A DNA stretch of 64,000 bases from JAEXOD01 sp937930275 (GCA_036733965.1 DAIMZL010000005.1:1-64000), one strand, 5' to 3'; positions 26,606-36,286 are shown, counted from the first letter of the stretch. Made by a program: numbers and translations. Notes: generated by a model from the letters alone, not told the origin.

Positions 26606-28609
26606 TTGGGTGTTGCATTGAGGAAATATAGTTTTTATTACGCATTCAATAAATTAAACAAATATGTTTACTTATTGTTTTTTATTTTATTCCCCACTCT
26701 AAATATATTAGCACAGCCCGATAGTGTTGATATATACGATCTCGACTTATATCAATTAACTAAAATAAAAATTACTTCTGCATCAAAAGTTACTGAAAAT
26801 AAAAACGAAGTACCTTCAACAGTTCATATAATAACGGCAGAAGAAATAAAGGAAAACGGTTTTTTAACTTTAGAAGAAGCACTTTCAACTCTCCCCGGTT
26901 TTCAATTTCGCAACATACAAGGTATAAACAGTTATATTTTTCAAAGGGGAATTCCTAATCAAAATAATTTAACTTTGGTATTAATTGACGGAATTCAAAT
27001 TAACGAACTTAACTCAGGCGGGTTTTACGGAGGGGGTCAATATAATTTAACTAATGTTGATAGAATTGAAGTAATGTACGGTCCGTCTTCGGTTGCATAC
27101 GGTACTAATGCAGTATCGGGCATAATCAATATAATAACTAAAACCGCTTTAAAAAACAGAAGTAGAGCAAATTTGCTTTTGGGCACGCATAACACTGCAA
27201 AAGCAGAACTAAATTATTCATACACCAACGAATCTAAAAATTTTGGCATTTTATTTTCGGGGATGCTAAAAAAATCGGACAAGGCAGATTTAAAAAGTGC
27301 CGAAGGAGATTATAATTGGTCTGATAAAATTGATAATTTCGAAAAAGATTATACGTTTGATTTCAAAATTCAATACAACTCTCTTACTTTCGGTACTAAT
27401 TTTTTACAAAAAGAAACATCTACCGCCACATTAAACAAAACCGTAGGAACAATTTTTAAAGATTACGGAACATCGTGGAATATTAGGTTTGTGAACAACT
27501 ACTTAAAATACCAACACGAGTTTTCAAAAGAAATTAATATCTCTTCGGTTATTTATAATCGAAATACCACTGTATTAGATAACACTATTTATTTTGTTAC
27601 AGATACTGCTCAGATTGGTTACTATAGACCAAATAATTTAACCGGTTTTGAAACTATAATTAACTATAAACCATACAAAATATTTTCGATATCGGGCGGT
27701 TTAACATACGAGTACGAAAAGTTATCAAAATATGCATCTTTATCTTATAGTAATTCTCAATTTACGGAGCCCCCTACTCCAAAAACGCCGCCTAAAGCAA
27801 ATAACACTTTGGTAAGTATGTTTTTGGAACCACGTTTTGTGCTTATAGATAGCTTGTTTATATCGGGAGGTTTTCGATATGATAACAGTACCATTTACAA
27901 CCAAGTTTTTACACCGAGGGTTGGTTTAAGTTATAATTTCAACAAAAATATAGCACGTATAACATACGGCGAGGCATTTAGAGCCCCAAAGCCGTGGGAT
28001 TATTCTGACGGACTCGGTAACTCTTATTTAGTCCCAGAAAAAATGAAATCGCTTGAAGCAGGCATATCTCTATATTTATCGCCAAATTATAAAATTGATA
28101 TTACAGGATATATAAACAAGCTTGAAAAAGCAATAACTAAAGAAATTTACACTAATGGTTATAGGTGGGTTAACAGCGGAGAAGTAAATACAAAAGGGGC
28201 AGAAATAATAATTAACTATGTCTCAAAATATTTTAAATCGGAAATTAATTATACTTACACAAAAAGTGATTTTGCAAACAATATTATTGTTCCGGAAATA
28301 AGTGAACATACCGCTAATTTTAACATCACTTATTTAATTAATAATTACTTCAAATTAAATTTAAGAGCAGATTTTGCAGGTGAAAGAAATAGCCCAAATT
28401 TAATTGCAACAACAAACAGTTACAAAATTTCCCCATATTTAATATTTCACGGAACGGTATCTGTTATAAACTATAACGGTTTTGATATTCAGTTAATTGT
28501 TAAAAATATATTTAATACCGAGTATTACCATACATCTAACCGAGATGTTAGCAGATATCGTCAATCCCAAAGAACAATTATGCTTTCTATAGGATATGCA
28601 TATAATTAG
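26606..28609 (+). CDS. TonB-dependent outer-membrane receptor
   Basis: A 667-residue outer-membrane receptor. A long N-terminal region contains a signal helix (YVYLLFFILFPTLNILAQ, residues 21-38). The plug domain follows with VPSTVHIITAEEIKENGFL, EALSTLPGFQF, FQRGIPNQNNLTLVLIDGIQ and VDRIEVMYGPSSVAYG, then INIITK and a 22-strand-type barrel ending in YRQSQRTIMLSIGYAYN with a terminal aromatic-rich strand. The ligand is not known; the short plug suggests iron-chelate or vitamin transport. TTG codons at 26606 or 26618 are the only candidate starts, so the exact N-terminus is uncertain. No ExbBD or TonB genes are nearby. Confidence 0.92.
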   Translation: MGVALRKYSFYYAFNKLNKYVYLLFFILFPTLNILAQPDSVDIYDLDLYQLTKIKITSASKVTENKNEVPSTVHIITAEEIKENGFLTLEEALSTLPGFQFRNIQGINSYIFQRGIPNQNNLTLVLIDGIQINELNSGGFYGGGQYNLTNVDRIEVMYGPSSVAYGTNAVSGIINIITKTALKNRSRANLLLGTHNTAKAELNYSYTNESKNFGILFSGMLKKSDKADLKSAEGDYNWSDKIDNFEKDYTFDFKIQYNSLTFGTNFLQKETSTATLNKTVGTIFKDYGTSWNIRFVNNYLKYQHEFSKEINISSVIYNRNTTVLDNTIYFVTDTAQIGYYRPNNLTGFETIINYKPYKIFSISGGLTYEYEKLSKYASLSYSNSQFTEPPTPKTPPKANNTLVSMFLEPRFVLIDSLFISGGFRYDNSTIYNQVFTPRVGLSYNFNKNIARITYGEAFRAPKPWDYSDGLGNSYLVPEKMKSLEAGISLYLSPNYKIDITGYINKLEKAITKEIYTNGYRWVNSGEVNTKGAEIIINYVSKYFKSEINYTYTKSDFANNIIVPEISEHTANFNITYLINNYFKLNLRADFAGERNSPNLIATTNSYKISPYLIFHGTVSVINYNGFDIQLIVKNIFNTEYYHTSNRDVSRYRQSQRTIMLSIGYAYN

Positions 28610-28614
28610 ATTAT

Positions 28615-29041
28615 GGGGCTGTATTAAAATAGTCTTATTTTGAATTTTGTTAAAAAATTCCTGCTTTACACGTATATTATCATTCCCCAAACTATTCTCA
28701 ATAGAAGAGGTTACAGCACTTGCAATCCGTTGTANNNNNNNNNNNNNNNNNNNNNNNNNNNNNNNNNNNNNNNNNNNNNNNNNNNNNNNNNNNNNNNNNN
28801 NNNNNNNNNNNNNNNNNNNNNNNNNNNNNNNNNNTCATTCCCCAAACTATTCTCAATAGAAGAGGTTACAGCACTTGCAATCCGTTGTATTACAATAAGT
28901 TTCGGATATTTATTGGCGTTAGGTAATTTACCCTAAGTTGAATGTTTAAATGTATTATTCCCCCTCTATGAATTATGGTGGGGCTTACGGGGTTAGTTTT
29001 AGCAACTTTTTTATTAAATTTGACCCCCTTGATACAGCCCC
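28615..29041. repeat. Possible remnant element bounded by 10-bp inverted repeats
   Basis: GGGGCTGTAT at 28615-28624 is matched by its complement ATACAGCCCC at 29032-29041, and two further bases match after one mismatch. The segment contains a false assembly gap; after removal of 155 bases it would be about 272 bases long. It begins right after the TonB receptor stop. No transposase reading frame and no flanking target duplication were seen. The same 10-mer occurs at 31841 and 62380. Confidence 0.4.
28735..28834. other. Assembly gap of 100 N flanked by an exact 55-base duplication
   Basis: Bases 28680-28734 are identical to 28835-28889, so the contigs overlap and no sequence is missing. Confidence 0.95.
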
Positions 29042-29178
29042 CAAAAAGAATTTAGTTAAAGTTTTTAAAAAACAAATGTCTTAATTGTTTAACTCCTTGC
29101 AAATAAATTAATATTAAATTTAATTTTAGCGTTTAAAAAAATTGAAAAAAAGCAATAAATTGTTTAAATTTACAGGCT

Positions 29179-29859
29179 ATGAAAAAAATAATTATTGCAA
29201 TAGACGGACCGGCATCATCCGGCAAAAGTACATTGGCAAAAAAGCTTGCCGATTACCTTAACTTTCTCTATCTCGATACCGGTGCGATGTATAGAGCTAT
29301 TACATACCTTGTACTTAAAAACAATATTGAATCCGATATAGCAAAAATAATTGAACTGACCAAACAAATTAAATTAGATTTAAAATTTGAAAACGGCGTT
29401 ACACGTGTTTGGGTTGATAACGAAGAAGTTACCGATGAAATTAGAAAGCCATTCGTTAGTTCAAAAGTAAGCGAAGTAAGTACAATACCTCAGGTACGTG
29501 AAGAAATGGTAAGTTTACAAAGACGTATTGCAAACCAGCATAGCATAATTACGGAAGGGAGGGATACAACAACCGTTGTTTTTCCCGAAGCTGATATAAA
29601 AATATACTTAACCGCTTCTGTAGAAGCTCGTGCAAAACGAAGGTATAAAGAGTATTGCGAAACCGACCAAAATGTTAGCTTTGAAGAAGTTTTTGAGAAT
29701 ATAAAAAAAAGAGATTTAATAGATAGCAGCAGAAACGTAAGCCCGTTAAAAAAAGCAGATGATGCTATTGAAATAGACACAACGGAAATTACCGTAGAAC
29801 AAGAAAAAACTGAAGTTTTGGCTTTAGTAGCCAATTTAGTTGAAAAATTAAGAAATTAA
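29179..29859 (+). CDS. cmk: Cytidylate kinase
   Basis: Cytidylate kinase phosphorylates CMP and dCMP with ATP in the cytoplasm. The 226-residue product shows AIDGPASSGKSTLAKKLA (residues 5-22, P-loop GPASSGKST), LYLDTGAMYRAITY, and EGRDTTTVVFPEADIKIYLT, then the lid stretch ASVEARAKRRYKE and RDLIDSSRNVSPLKKADDAI, all classic for Cmk. It is 100 bases upstream of rpsA, the same order as in many bacteria, and may share transcription with it. Confidence 0.96.
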   Translation: MKKIIIAIDGPASSGKSTLAKKLADYLNFLYLDTGAMYRAITYLVLKNNIESDIAKIIELTKQIKLDLKFENGVTRVWVDNEEVTDEIRKPFVSSKVSEVSTIPQVREEMVSLQRRIANQHSIITEGRDTTTVVFPEADIKIYLTASVEARAKRRYKEYCETDQNVSFEEVFENIKKRDLIDSSRNVSPLKKADDAIEIDTTEITVEQEKTEVLALVANLVEKLRN

Positions 29860-29959
29860 CAGGTCACCTAAATTAATTAATGTTAAACTAATTTATTGCC
29901 GCATTTTATATGTTTGTGACCGAGATATAAAAAGTGGTGTTGTATTTTTTGGAGGATAA

Positions 29960-31816
29960 ATGTCCGAATTACAAGACGGCACTCAAGAAGCCGTAAAAGA
30001 AACAAAAGTTAAATCGGTAGGAAAAACCCGATACTTTAACGAAGAAGATTATTCAGCTACCGAACAAATGGAATTTGAAGAGTTAATCTCTAAATCATTC
30101 CGTAACATTCGTGAAGGCGAAATAATTAAAGGCAAAATTGTAGCCATTGACGGAGATAACGTTGTATTAGAAGTCGGATTTAAATCTGACGGTTTAATTC
30201 CCAAATCAGAATTTACTGCTACAGAAGAACTCAAAATTGGTAATTCCGTTGAGATAGTTATAGAAAGTAAAGAAGACGAAGAAGGAAACTTGGTATTAAG
30301 CAAAAAGAGAGCTGACTTCCTTAAAATGTGGGAAAAAGTTAAAGATGCTTTCACCAACGAAACAGTTATCCAAGGCAAAATTCTTAAACGCATTAAAGGC
30401 GGTATGGTTGTTGATATTATGGGCGGAATCGAAGCTTTCTTACCCGGTTCACAAATTGATATTAGACCTGTTCGCGATTTCGATGCTTTTGTCGGTCAAA
30501 CAATGGACTTTAGAATTGTTAAAATTAATGAACCTACGGAAAACGTTGTTGTTTCGCACAAGGTATTAATTGAAGAAACCATTGCAGATCAAAGACAAGA
30601 AATTCTTGACAAATTAGAAAAAGGTCAAATTCTTGAAGGTATTGTTAAAGCTATTACCGATTTCGGTGTGTTCATCGATTTAGGCGGCGTTGACGGTTTA
30701 ATTCATATTACAGACTTAAGCTGGGGCAGAATAAATCATCCGAGCGAAGTTGTTAAATTAGACGACAAAATTAAAGTTGTTGTTACCGATTTTGACAAAA
30801 TGAAAAAGCGTATTTCATTAAGCTTAAAACAATTGTTACCGCATCCTTGGGAACAAATTGAAGAAAAATATAAAATTGGTGACAAAGTATCGGGCCGCGT
30901 AGTTTCATTAACTGAGTATGGTGCATTTATTGAAATAGAAAAAGGTATTGAAGGATTAATTCACATTAGCGAAATGAGCTGGACACAACATATAAGCCAT
31001 CCTTCTCAATTCGTTTCGATGGGACAAATTGTTGAAGCCGTTATTTTATCATTAGATAAAAACGAAAAGAAAATTTCTTTGGGTATGAAACAATTAACTC
31101 CGGACCCATGGCAAGAATTAATGAAAAAATATCCTGTAGGAAGTAAACACTTAGGAACTGCACGTAACTTAACTAACTTTGGTGTATTTGTTGAATTAGA
31201 ACCCGGTATTGACGGCTTAGTTCACATTAGTGACTTATCATGGACAAAGAAAATTCGTCACCCCGGTGAAGTTGTTAAGAAAAACGAAAAAATTGAAGTT
31301 GTTGTACTTGGTGTAGATACCGACCAAAGAAAAATTTCTTTGGGTCACAAACAAGTTAACGATAACCCATGGGATGATTTTGAAAAATTATATTCTGTTG
31401 GTAGCGATGTAGCAGGTAAAGTTGTTAGATTAATCGAAAAAGGATTAATTGCAGAACTACCTAAAGGCGTTGACGGTTTTGTACCGGCTACTCAATTATC
31501 ACCTTCAAAAATTAAAAACTTATCGATCGGTTTTGCTGTTGATACAGAACTTGAATTGAGAGTTGTTGAATTTGATAAAGAAAACAAAAAAATCGTTTTA
31601 AGTGCTTTAGCTCCGTTAAAAGAAAAATCTGACGAAGAAATTGTTAACTATATTACTACACATAAATTAGAAAAAGTTAACATAGACGCAATTAAAACTG
31701 CTGACGCAGGTAAATTTGATAGTAGCGATTTTAATTTATACGAAGATCCTACATCTGATGCAAAAAAAGACAATAAACCGGCAGAAGAAGAAACAAACAC
31801 CGAATCTGCAGAATAA
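29960..31816 (+). CDS. rpsA: 30S ribosomal protein S1
   Basis: Ribosomal protein S1 binds mRNA at the small subunit and helps start translation. The 618-residue product contains six S1 RNA-binding repeats of about 75-85 residues; clear units are IDLGGVDGLIHITDLSWGRI, IEIEKGIEGLIHISEMSWTQ and VELEPGIDGLVHISDLSWTK. An acidic N-terminal extension of about 40 residues and a charged C-terminal tail flank them. The start is fixed by a good Shine-Dalgarno, GGAGG, before ATG 29960. It follows cmk, as often seen, and ends at a strong terminator. Confidence 0.97.
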   Translation: MSELQDGTQEAVKETKVKSVGKTRYFNEEDYSATEQMEFEELISKSFRNIREGEIIKGKIVAIDGDNVVLEVGFKSDGLIPKSEFTATEELKIGNSVEIVIESKEDEEGNLVLSKKRADFLKMWEKVKDAFTNETVIQGKILKRIKGGMVVDIMGGIEAFLPGSQIDIRPVRDFDAFVGQTMDFRIVKINEPTENVVVSHKVLIEETIADQRQEILDKLEKGQILEGIVKAITDFGVFIDLGGVDGLIHITDLSWGRINHPSEVVKLDDKIKVVVTDFDKMKKRISLSLKQLLPHPWEQIEEKYKIGDKVSGRVVSLTEYGAFIEIEKGIEGLIHISEMSWTQHISHPSQFVSMGQIVEAVILSLDKNEKKISLGMKQLTPDPWQELMKKYPVGSKHLGTARNLTNFGVFVELEPGIDGLVHISDLSWTKKIRHPGEVVKKNEKIEVVVLGVDTDQRKISLGHKQVNDNPWDDFEKLYSVGSDVAGKVVRLIEKGLIAELPKGVDGFVPATQLSPSKIKNLSIGFAVDTELELRVVEFDKENKKIVLSALAPLKEKSDEEIVNYITTHKLEKVNIDAIKTADAGKFDSSDFNLYEDPTSDAKKDNKPAEEETNTESAE

Positions 31817-31840
31817 TTTAGAGTCTTAAATTATAAAATT

Positions 31841-31890
31841 GGGGCTGTATTTTATGGTTGTTCACCTAAAATATAGCCCTTTTATTTTAT
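31841..31890 (+). terminator. Rho-independent terminator of rpsA
   Basis: GGGCTGTATTTTA(T)GG at 31842-31857 pairs with CCTAAAATATAGCCC at 31865-31879 (one G:U, one bulge) and is followed by TTTTATTTTAT. The stem contains the GGGGCTGTAT 10-mer seen at other sites in the window. Confidence 0.9.
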
Positions 31891-31969
31891 TGGTAAAAAT
31901 CATAAATTATTGAACGAACTTTTAATTTTTTGTATTTTTTAAGTATATATTTTTTTTGAAAGGAATTAA

Positions 31970-33271
31970 TTGAGTAACACCGTAGCTTTTTATACACTTG
32001 GATGCAAGTTAAATTTTGCGGAAACAAGCACAATCGGAAAACAGTTTTTAGATAAAGGATATAAGATTGTTGAATTTAACGAGCATGCAGATGTTTATGT
32101 TATAAATACTTGTACCGTTACAGAAGGGGCGGATAAAGAATGCAGGCAAATTGTTAGACGTGCTTTACGAAATAACCCGGAAGGTTTTGTTGCCGTAACC
32201 GGCTGTTATGCACAGTTACGCCCCGATCAAATTTCATCTATTAAAGGGGTTGATGCCGTTTTAGGCAGCAACGAAAAATTTAAGCTATTTTCTTTAATAG
32301 ATAATTTTAATAAAAAAGAACTTTCTTGTATCCACATTACTCCGACAGATAAACTTGATGATTTTATTACGGCTTTTTCATCCGATGCCGATAGCCGCAC
32401 TCGTGCATTCTTTAAAATACAAGACGGCTGCGATTATAAGTGCAGCTACTGCACAATTCCCCTTGCACGAGGGAAAAGCAGAAGCATGCAACCGGATACT
32501 ATGACGGATAAATTTATTGAACTGTTAAAAAATGACTATAAAGAAATAGTTCTTACAGGAGTTAATGTTGGCGATTACGGAAAATTAATAAATACTAATT
32601 TTTATACCGCTTTAACAAAATTAGTTGAAGTTGAAGGAAATTTTAGATTACGAATTAGTAGTATTGAACCAAATTTACTAACAGATGAAGTTTTGCAGTT
32701 GGTAAAAACCAACGATAAGATGTGCAAACATTTTCATATTCCTTTGCAAAACGGAAGTCCTAAAATATTAAAATTAATGAAACGCCGATATACGGCTTCT
32801 TTTTATAAAAAACTGGTAAATAAAGTTGCTTCGGAAATTTCTGATGTCGGAATAGGCGTGGATGTAATTGTAGGTTTTCCCGGAGAAACCGAAGAGGATT
32901 TTTTATTGACTTTTAATTTGCTAAAAGATTTGCCAATTTCGTACTTACATGTTTTCACTTATTCCGATAGACCTAATACAAAGTCAATCGAAATGGAAAA
33001 CAAAGTACCGATTGAAATAAAAAAAGAAAGGAATAATAGACTTAGGATTTTAAGCCAAAAGAAACATCACGAATTTTTGGAAAAAATGATCGGTAAAAAT
33101 CTCGAAGTACTATTTGAAGCCGAAGAACACAACGGTTTTATTCAAGGTTTTGCTTCTAATTATGTTAGAGTAGCATTGCCTTACGATAGTAAGCTTATAA
33201 ATAAATTAGCTAACGTAAAAATTATTAGGGTTGAGGATAATATATGTTATGCAGAATTAATAAACAATTAA
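31970..33271 (+). CDS. mtaB: tRNA t6A37 methylthiotransferase MtaB
   Basis: MtaB is a radical-SAM enzyme that adds a 2-methylthio group to N6-threonylcarbamoyladenosine at tRNA position 37. The 433-residue protein starts with TLGCKLNFAET, the MtaB version of the N-terminal domain, with cysteines 12, 48 and 79. Radical-SAM cysteines are 154, 158 and 161 (DGCDYKCSYC), and the C-terminal part is TRAM-like (LEVLFEAEEHNGFIQGFASN). The TTG start at 31970 is preceded by AAAGGA; no ATG fits the conserved N-terminus. It is a paralogue of MiaB at 17218. Confidence 0.95.
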   Translation: MSNTVAFYTLGCKLNFAETSTIGKQFLDKGYKIVEFNEHADVYVINTCTVTEGADKECRQIVRRALRNNPEGFVAVTGCYAQLRPDQISSIKGVDAVLGSNEKFKLFSLIDNFNKKELSCIHITPTDKLDDFITAFSSDADSRTRAFFKIQDGCDYKCSYCTIPLARGKSRSMQPDTMTDKFIELLKNDYKEIVLTGVNVGDYGKLINTNFYTALTKLVEVEGNFRLRISSIEPNLLTDEVLQLVKTNDKMCKHFHIPLQNGSPKILKLMKRRYTASFYKKLVNKVASEISDVGIGVDVIVGFPGETEEDFLLTFNLLKDLPISYLHVFTYSDRPNTKSIEMENKVPIEIKKERNNRLRILSQKKHHEFLEKMIGKNLEVLFEAEEHNGFIQGFASNYVRVALPYDSKLINKLANVKIIRVEDNICYAELINN

Positions 33272-33283
33272 TATAGGTTAAAA

Positions 33284-34030
33284 ATGAAGATATCACCGGT
33301 AATAATTGCAGTTTTATTTTTAATGTTTTCAGTTTCTTTGTTTGCACAAAACAATAACAGCTTATATGAACTTAAAAACAATATCACTATTACTGAAAGC
33401 AATAACTTAATAACGCCTCCTTTACTTACCGAAAACTCGGGTAAAAAAAGCACCGGTTTGGCAATTTTATATTCCCTTGTTTTGCCCGGAATGGGAGAAC
33501 TATATGCGGGTGATTACTCATTGGGGAAATATTTAACTGCTGCCGATGTTGTTTTTTGGGGGGCAGCAATTGGTTTTGATACTTACGGAAAATGGGAGGA
33601 AGATAATTACAAAGCTTTTGCAAAATCCAAAGGAGGCGTAACTTACACCGGCTCGGACGAAGACTTTTATGCAAGAGTAGGAAGTTACATGAGCGTTAAT
33701 ACTTTTAACCGCGAACAGGAATTAAATCGTAATTTCGGCGATGTTTATAATACGGATGTGTATTATTGGAATTGGAACGATAACGATACTCGTAAAGAAT
33801 ACAGAAATATGTGGACAAGCAGCGAACAAGCGTATAATAACGTTCGTTTTGCGGTAGGGGCATTAATATTAAATCGTATTGTTAGTATTATAAATGCCGT
33901 TAGACTTGTAAACAGGCACAATAAAAGTATTAACACTCAACAATCTTGGAATGTTAATTTCGGAATTGAGAACTCATTTACGCAAAACAGCGGTATTAAA
34001 GTTAATTTTATTAAAGCCCTTTCATTTTAA
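33284..34030 (+). CDS. Exported protein of unknown function (DUF5683-like)
   Basis: A 248-residue protein with a signal peptide (1-21, cleaved after LFA/Q). Residues 55-95 contain STGLAILYSLVLPGMGELYA followed by GDYSLGKY, a pattern like the PGxGQxY motif of DUF5683 and TM2-like proteins, in a hydrophobic setting. The middle part is rich in aromatic residues (VYYWNWNDNDTRKEYRNMW), and a second hydrophobic segment lies near 185-205. Probably an inner- or outer-membrane protein of Bacteroidota type. Function not known. It starts 12 bases after mtaB and ends at a strong bidirectional hairpin. Confidence 0.65.
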   Translation: MKISPVIIAVLFLMFSVSLFAQNNNSLYELKNNITITESNNLITPPLLTENSGKKSTGLAILYSLVLPGMGELYAGDYSLGKYLTAADVVFWGAAIGFDTYGKWEEDNYKAFAKSKGGVTYTGSDEDFYARVGSYMSVNTFNREQELNRNFGDVYNTDVYYWNWNDNDTRKEYRNMWTSSEQAYNNVRFAVGALILNRIVSIINAVRLVNRHNKSINTQQSWNVNFGIENSFTQNSGIKVNFIKALSF

Positions 34031-34110
34031 TAAGAGATTATTACATAAATTTAAGTTATACTTAGCCAAGTAAAATATTCTTGAATATATATAAATTATA
34101 TTTTATACAA

Positions 34111-34143
34111 AAAAAAAGACACCTAAACACGGTGTCTTTTTTT
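34111..34143 (+). terminator. Strong terminator after the 33284 gene
   Basis: A perfect 13-bp stem, AAAAAAAGACACC with GGTGTCTTTTTTT, with a 7-base loop. The A and T tracts make it work for both strands between these convergent genes. Confidence 0.92.
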
Positions 34144-34148
34144 GTTTT

Positions 34149-34181
34149 AAAATAAAACGAGACGCACATATATACGTCTCG
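34149..34181 (-). terminator. Rho-independent terminator of typA
   Basis: CGAGACG (34158-34164) pairs with CGTCTCG (34175-34181), and the minus strand continues with TTTTATTTT (34157-34149). It lies about 50 bases beyond the typA stop. Confidence 0.85.
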
Positions 34182-34230
34182 ATAAAATATCTTCACAAAT
34201 ATTTCAAAATCGGAAATTTAATATTCCTCG

Positions 34231-36039
34231 TTATTCTACTTCTTTTCCTAAATTATATTTACGTCTTTGGTGTGGATCTAAGTATAATTTACGTAATCTG
34301 TATGATTTAGGAGTAATTTCTACTAATTCATCATCTTTAATATATTCAAGTGCCTCTTCAAGCGAAAATTTAATAGCAGGTGTAATTTTAATAGCTTTAT
34401 CACTACCGCTTGCACGCATATTTGTTAATTTTTTACCGCGTTGAACGTTTACTTCAATATCCATATCTTTATTGTTTTCGCCGACTATTTGACCGGTATA
34501 AACATATTCGCCCGGGTCAACAAAAAACTTGCCTCTATCTTGCAAACTATCAATAGCATATCCGGTAGATTCACCGTCACCCATAGAAATTAACACACCG
34601 TTTTGCCTAAAAGTAATATTACCTTTAAAAGGTTCATATTGGTAAAATCTGTGGTGCATAACTGCTTCACCGGATGTTATTGTCAATATTCTGTTTCTTA
34701 ACCCTATTAAACCGCGTGAAGGAATTTTAAATTCTAAACGAGTCATTGACCCTTTGGCTTCCATCTTAAACATTTCACCCTTTTTAGAACTTACAAGTTC
34801 AATCACTTTTCCGGCAAATTCTTCCAAAACGTCAATTGTTAAAAATTCTATCGGTTCTGTCTTTTTTCCGTCAATTTCTTTAAATATAACTTTTGGCGGA
34901 CCTACTGCAAGTTCATAACCCTCTCTTCTCATGTTTTCAATTAAAATTGATAAGTGCAAAATACCACGTCCCGATACTTTGAAAGTATCCGCGCTACCGG
35001 TTTCTTCTACTCTAAGGGCAACATTCTGTTCAAGTTCTTTATATAATCTGTCTCTTAAATGGCGGGATGTAACATACTTTCCCTCTTTGCCGAATAACGG
35101 GGAATTGTTTACCATAAACATCATGCTCATAGTAGGTTCGTCAATATTAACAATAGGCAACGGCTCGGGGTTTTCGGCATCCGTAACAGTATCGCCTATA
35201 TCAATTTTTTCTATACCTACAATTGCACAAATATCGCCGCACTCTACTTCCGTAACTTCACTTTTACCTATTCCTTCAAAAGTATATAGCTTTTTAATTT
35301 GTGCTTTACTAACCGTACCGTCTCTTTTAATAATTGCCGCCGGTACCCCTGTTGTAAGTTTACCGCGATAAACACGACCTATACCTATTCTACCTACATA
35401 ATCACTATAATCTAAAGATGTAATTTGTATTTGATAATGCCCTTCCAAATGCCTTGGAGCAGGTATTTTTTCAATAATCGTATCTAATAAAGGAGATAAA
35501 TTTAGTACGGGATCTTCTAAATTTTTTACTGCCCAGCCGTTACGCCCGCTTGCATAAAGAATGGGAAAATCTAACTGATGATCTGCGGCATCAAGTTCAA
35601 AAAACAAATCATAAACTTCGTTAATTACATCTTTTGGTCGGGCATCCAGTTTATCTATTTTGTTAATTACAACAACGGGATATAAATCTAACTCTAATGC
35701 TTTTTGCAACACAAAACGTGTTTGCGGCATTGGACCTTCAAATGCGTCAACTAATAAAATTACTCCGTCAGCTAATTTTAATACTCGTTCTACCTCACCT
35801 CCAAAATCGCTGTGCCCCGGTGTATCAATTATATTAATCTTAGTATTGTTGTATTCAACACTAATATTTTTGCTTAAAATTGTTATTCCGCGTTCTCTTT
35901 CTAAGTCGTTTGAATCTAAAAAACATTCTCTTACAACTTGATTTGAACGAAATACTTCGCACTGCTTTAATATATGATCGACTAAGGTTGTTTTGCCGTG
36001 GTCAACATGGGCTATTATTGCAATATTTCTAATGTTCAT
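34231..36039 (-). CDS. typA: Translational GTPase TypA/BipA
   Basis: TypA/BipA is a ribosome-associated GTPase that helps 50S assembly and stress adaptation. The 602-residue product has the G1 motif AHVDHGKTTLVDHIL (residues 10-24), the switch I region CFLDSNDLERERGITI, G3 DTPGHSDFGGEV and G4 NKIDK, then elongation factor domains II, III and V, and the BipA-specific C-terminal part (NLGKEVE end). Length is standard for the family. It faces the 33284 gene and is divergent from the M15 peptidase gene. Confidence 0.97.
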   Translation of the reverse strand: MNIRNIAIIAHVDHGKTTLVDHILKQCEVFRSNQVVRECFLDSNDLERERGITILSKNISVEYNNTKINIIDTPGHSDFGGEVERVLKLADGVILLVDAFEGPMPQTRFVLQKALELDLYPVVVINKIDKLDARPKDVINEVYDLFFELDAADHQLDFPILYASGRNGWAVKNLEDPVLNLSPLLDTIIEKIPAPRHLEGHYQIQITSLDYSDYVGRIGIGRVYRGKLTTGVPAAIIKRDGTVSKAQIKKLYTFEGIGKSEVTEVECGDICAIVGIEKIDIGDTVTDAENPEPLPIVNIDEPTMSMMFMVNNSPLFGKEGKYVTSRHLRDRLYKELEQNVALRVEETGSADTFKVSGRGILHLSILIENMRREGYELAVGPPKVIFKEIDGKKTEPIEFLTIDVLEEFAGKVIELVSSKKGEMFKMEAKGSMTRLEFKIPSRGLIGLRNRILTITSGEAVMHHRFYQYEPFKGNITFRQNGVLISMGDGESTGYAIDSLQDRGKFFVDPGEYVYTGQIVGENNKDMDIEVNVQRGKKLTNMRASGSDKAIKITPAIKFSLEEALEYIKDDELVEITPKSYRLRKLYLDPHQRRKYNLGKEVE

Positions 36040-36204
36040 TTGTACCTAATAATATAATAAATAAACTTTAAAAATACGGAAAATTTTACTTAAAAAGAAT
36101 TTTTGTAAAAATTTAACACATTAGTTTGCAATAATTTGCGATTTAAACAATTTATTGTTACTTTTATTTTTAACTTAGTTCTTTTAATTTTATTATAACA
36201 ATCT

Positions 36205-36286
36205 CGGTTAGGTATAAGGAGACCCAAATTAAGGCAACCCGAAAGATTAAGGTAATTTTATCCGCCAAACCGTAAAATACGTAATC
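36205..36286 (+). promoter_or_regulatory. Structured 5' leader before the M15 peptidase gene
   Basis: This stretch has higher GC than its surroundings. CGGTT at 36205 can pair with AACCG at 36268, enclosing GGAGACCC, GGCAACCCGAAAG and AAGGTAATTTTATCCGCC segments. GGC (36233) and GCC (36264) could form an inner helix. The conserved-looking short words suggest a folded RNA, but I cannot assign it to a known riboswitch class. The ATG of the next gene follows at 36287. Confidence 0.3.

Larger units (their letters stand above)
28610..29178. other. Intergenic region between TonB receptor and cmk
   Basis: Nominally 569 bases, about 414 after removing the false gap. It holds the inverted-repeat segment described separately and a small hairpin, GAATTTT with AAAATTC, near 28641. 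The last 100 bases are AT-rich and should carry the cmk promoter. No gene is supported; short frames across the N run are artifacts. Confidence 0.5.

Noticed and set aside
28640..28936. Open frames across the N run after the TonB receptor
   Set aside because: They depend on reading through N and on the duplicated contig ends; no homology or Shine-Dalgarno supports them.
36205..36286. SAM or c-di-GMP riboswitch
   Set aside because: Only short words agree; the conserved cores and pairing of these classes are not met, so it is left as unassigned leader.
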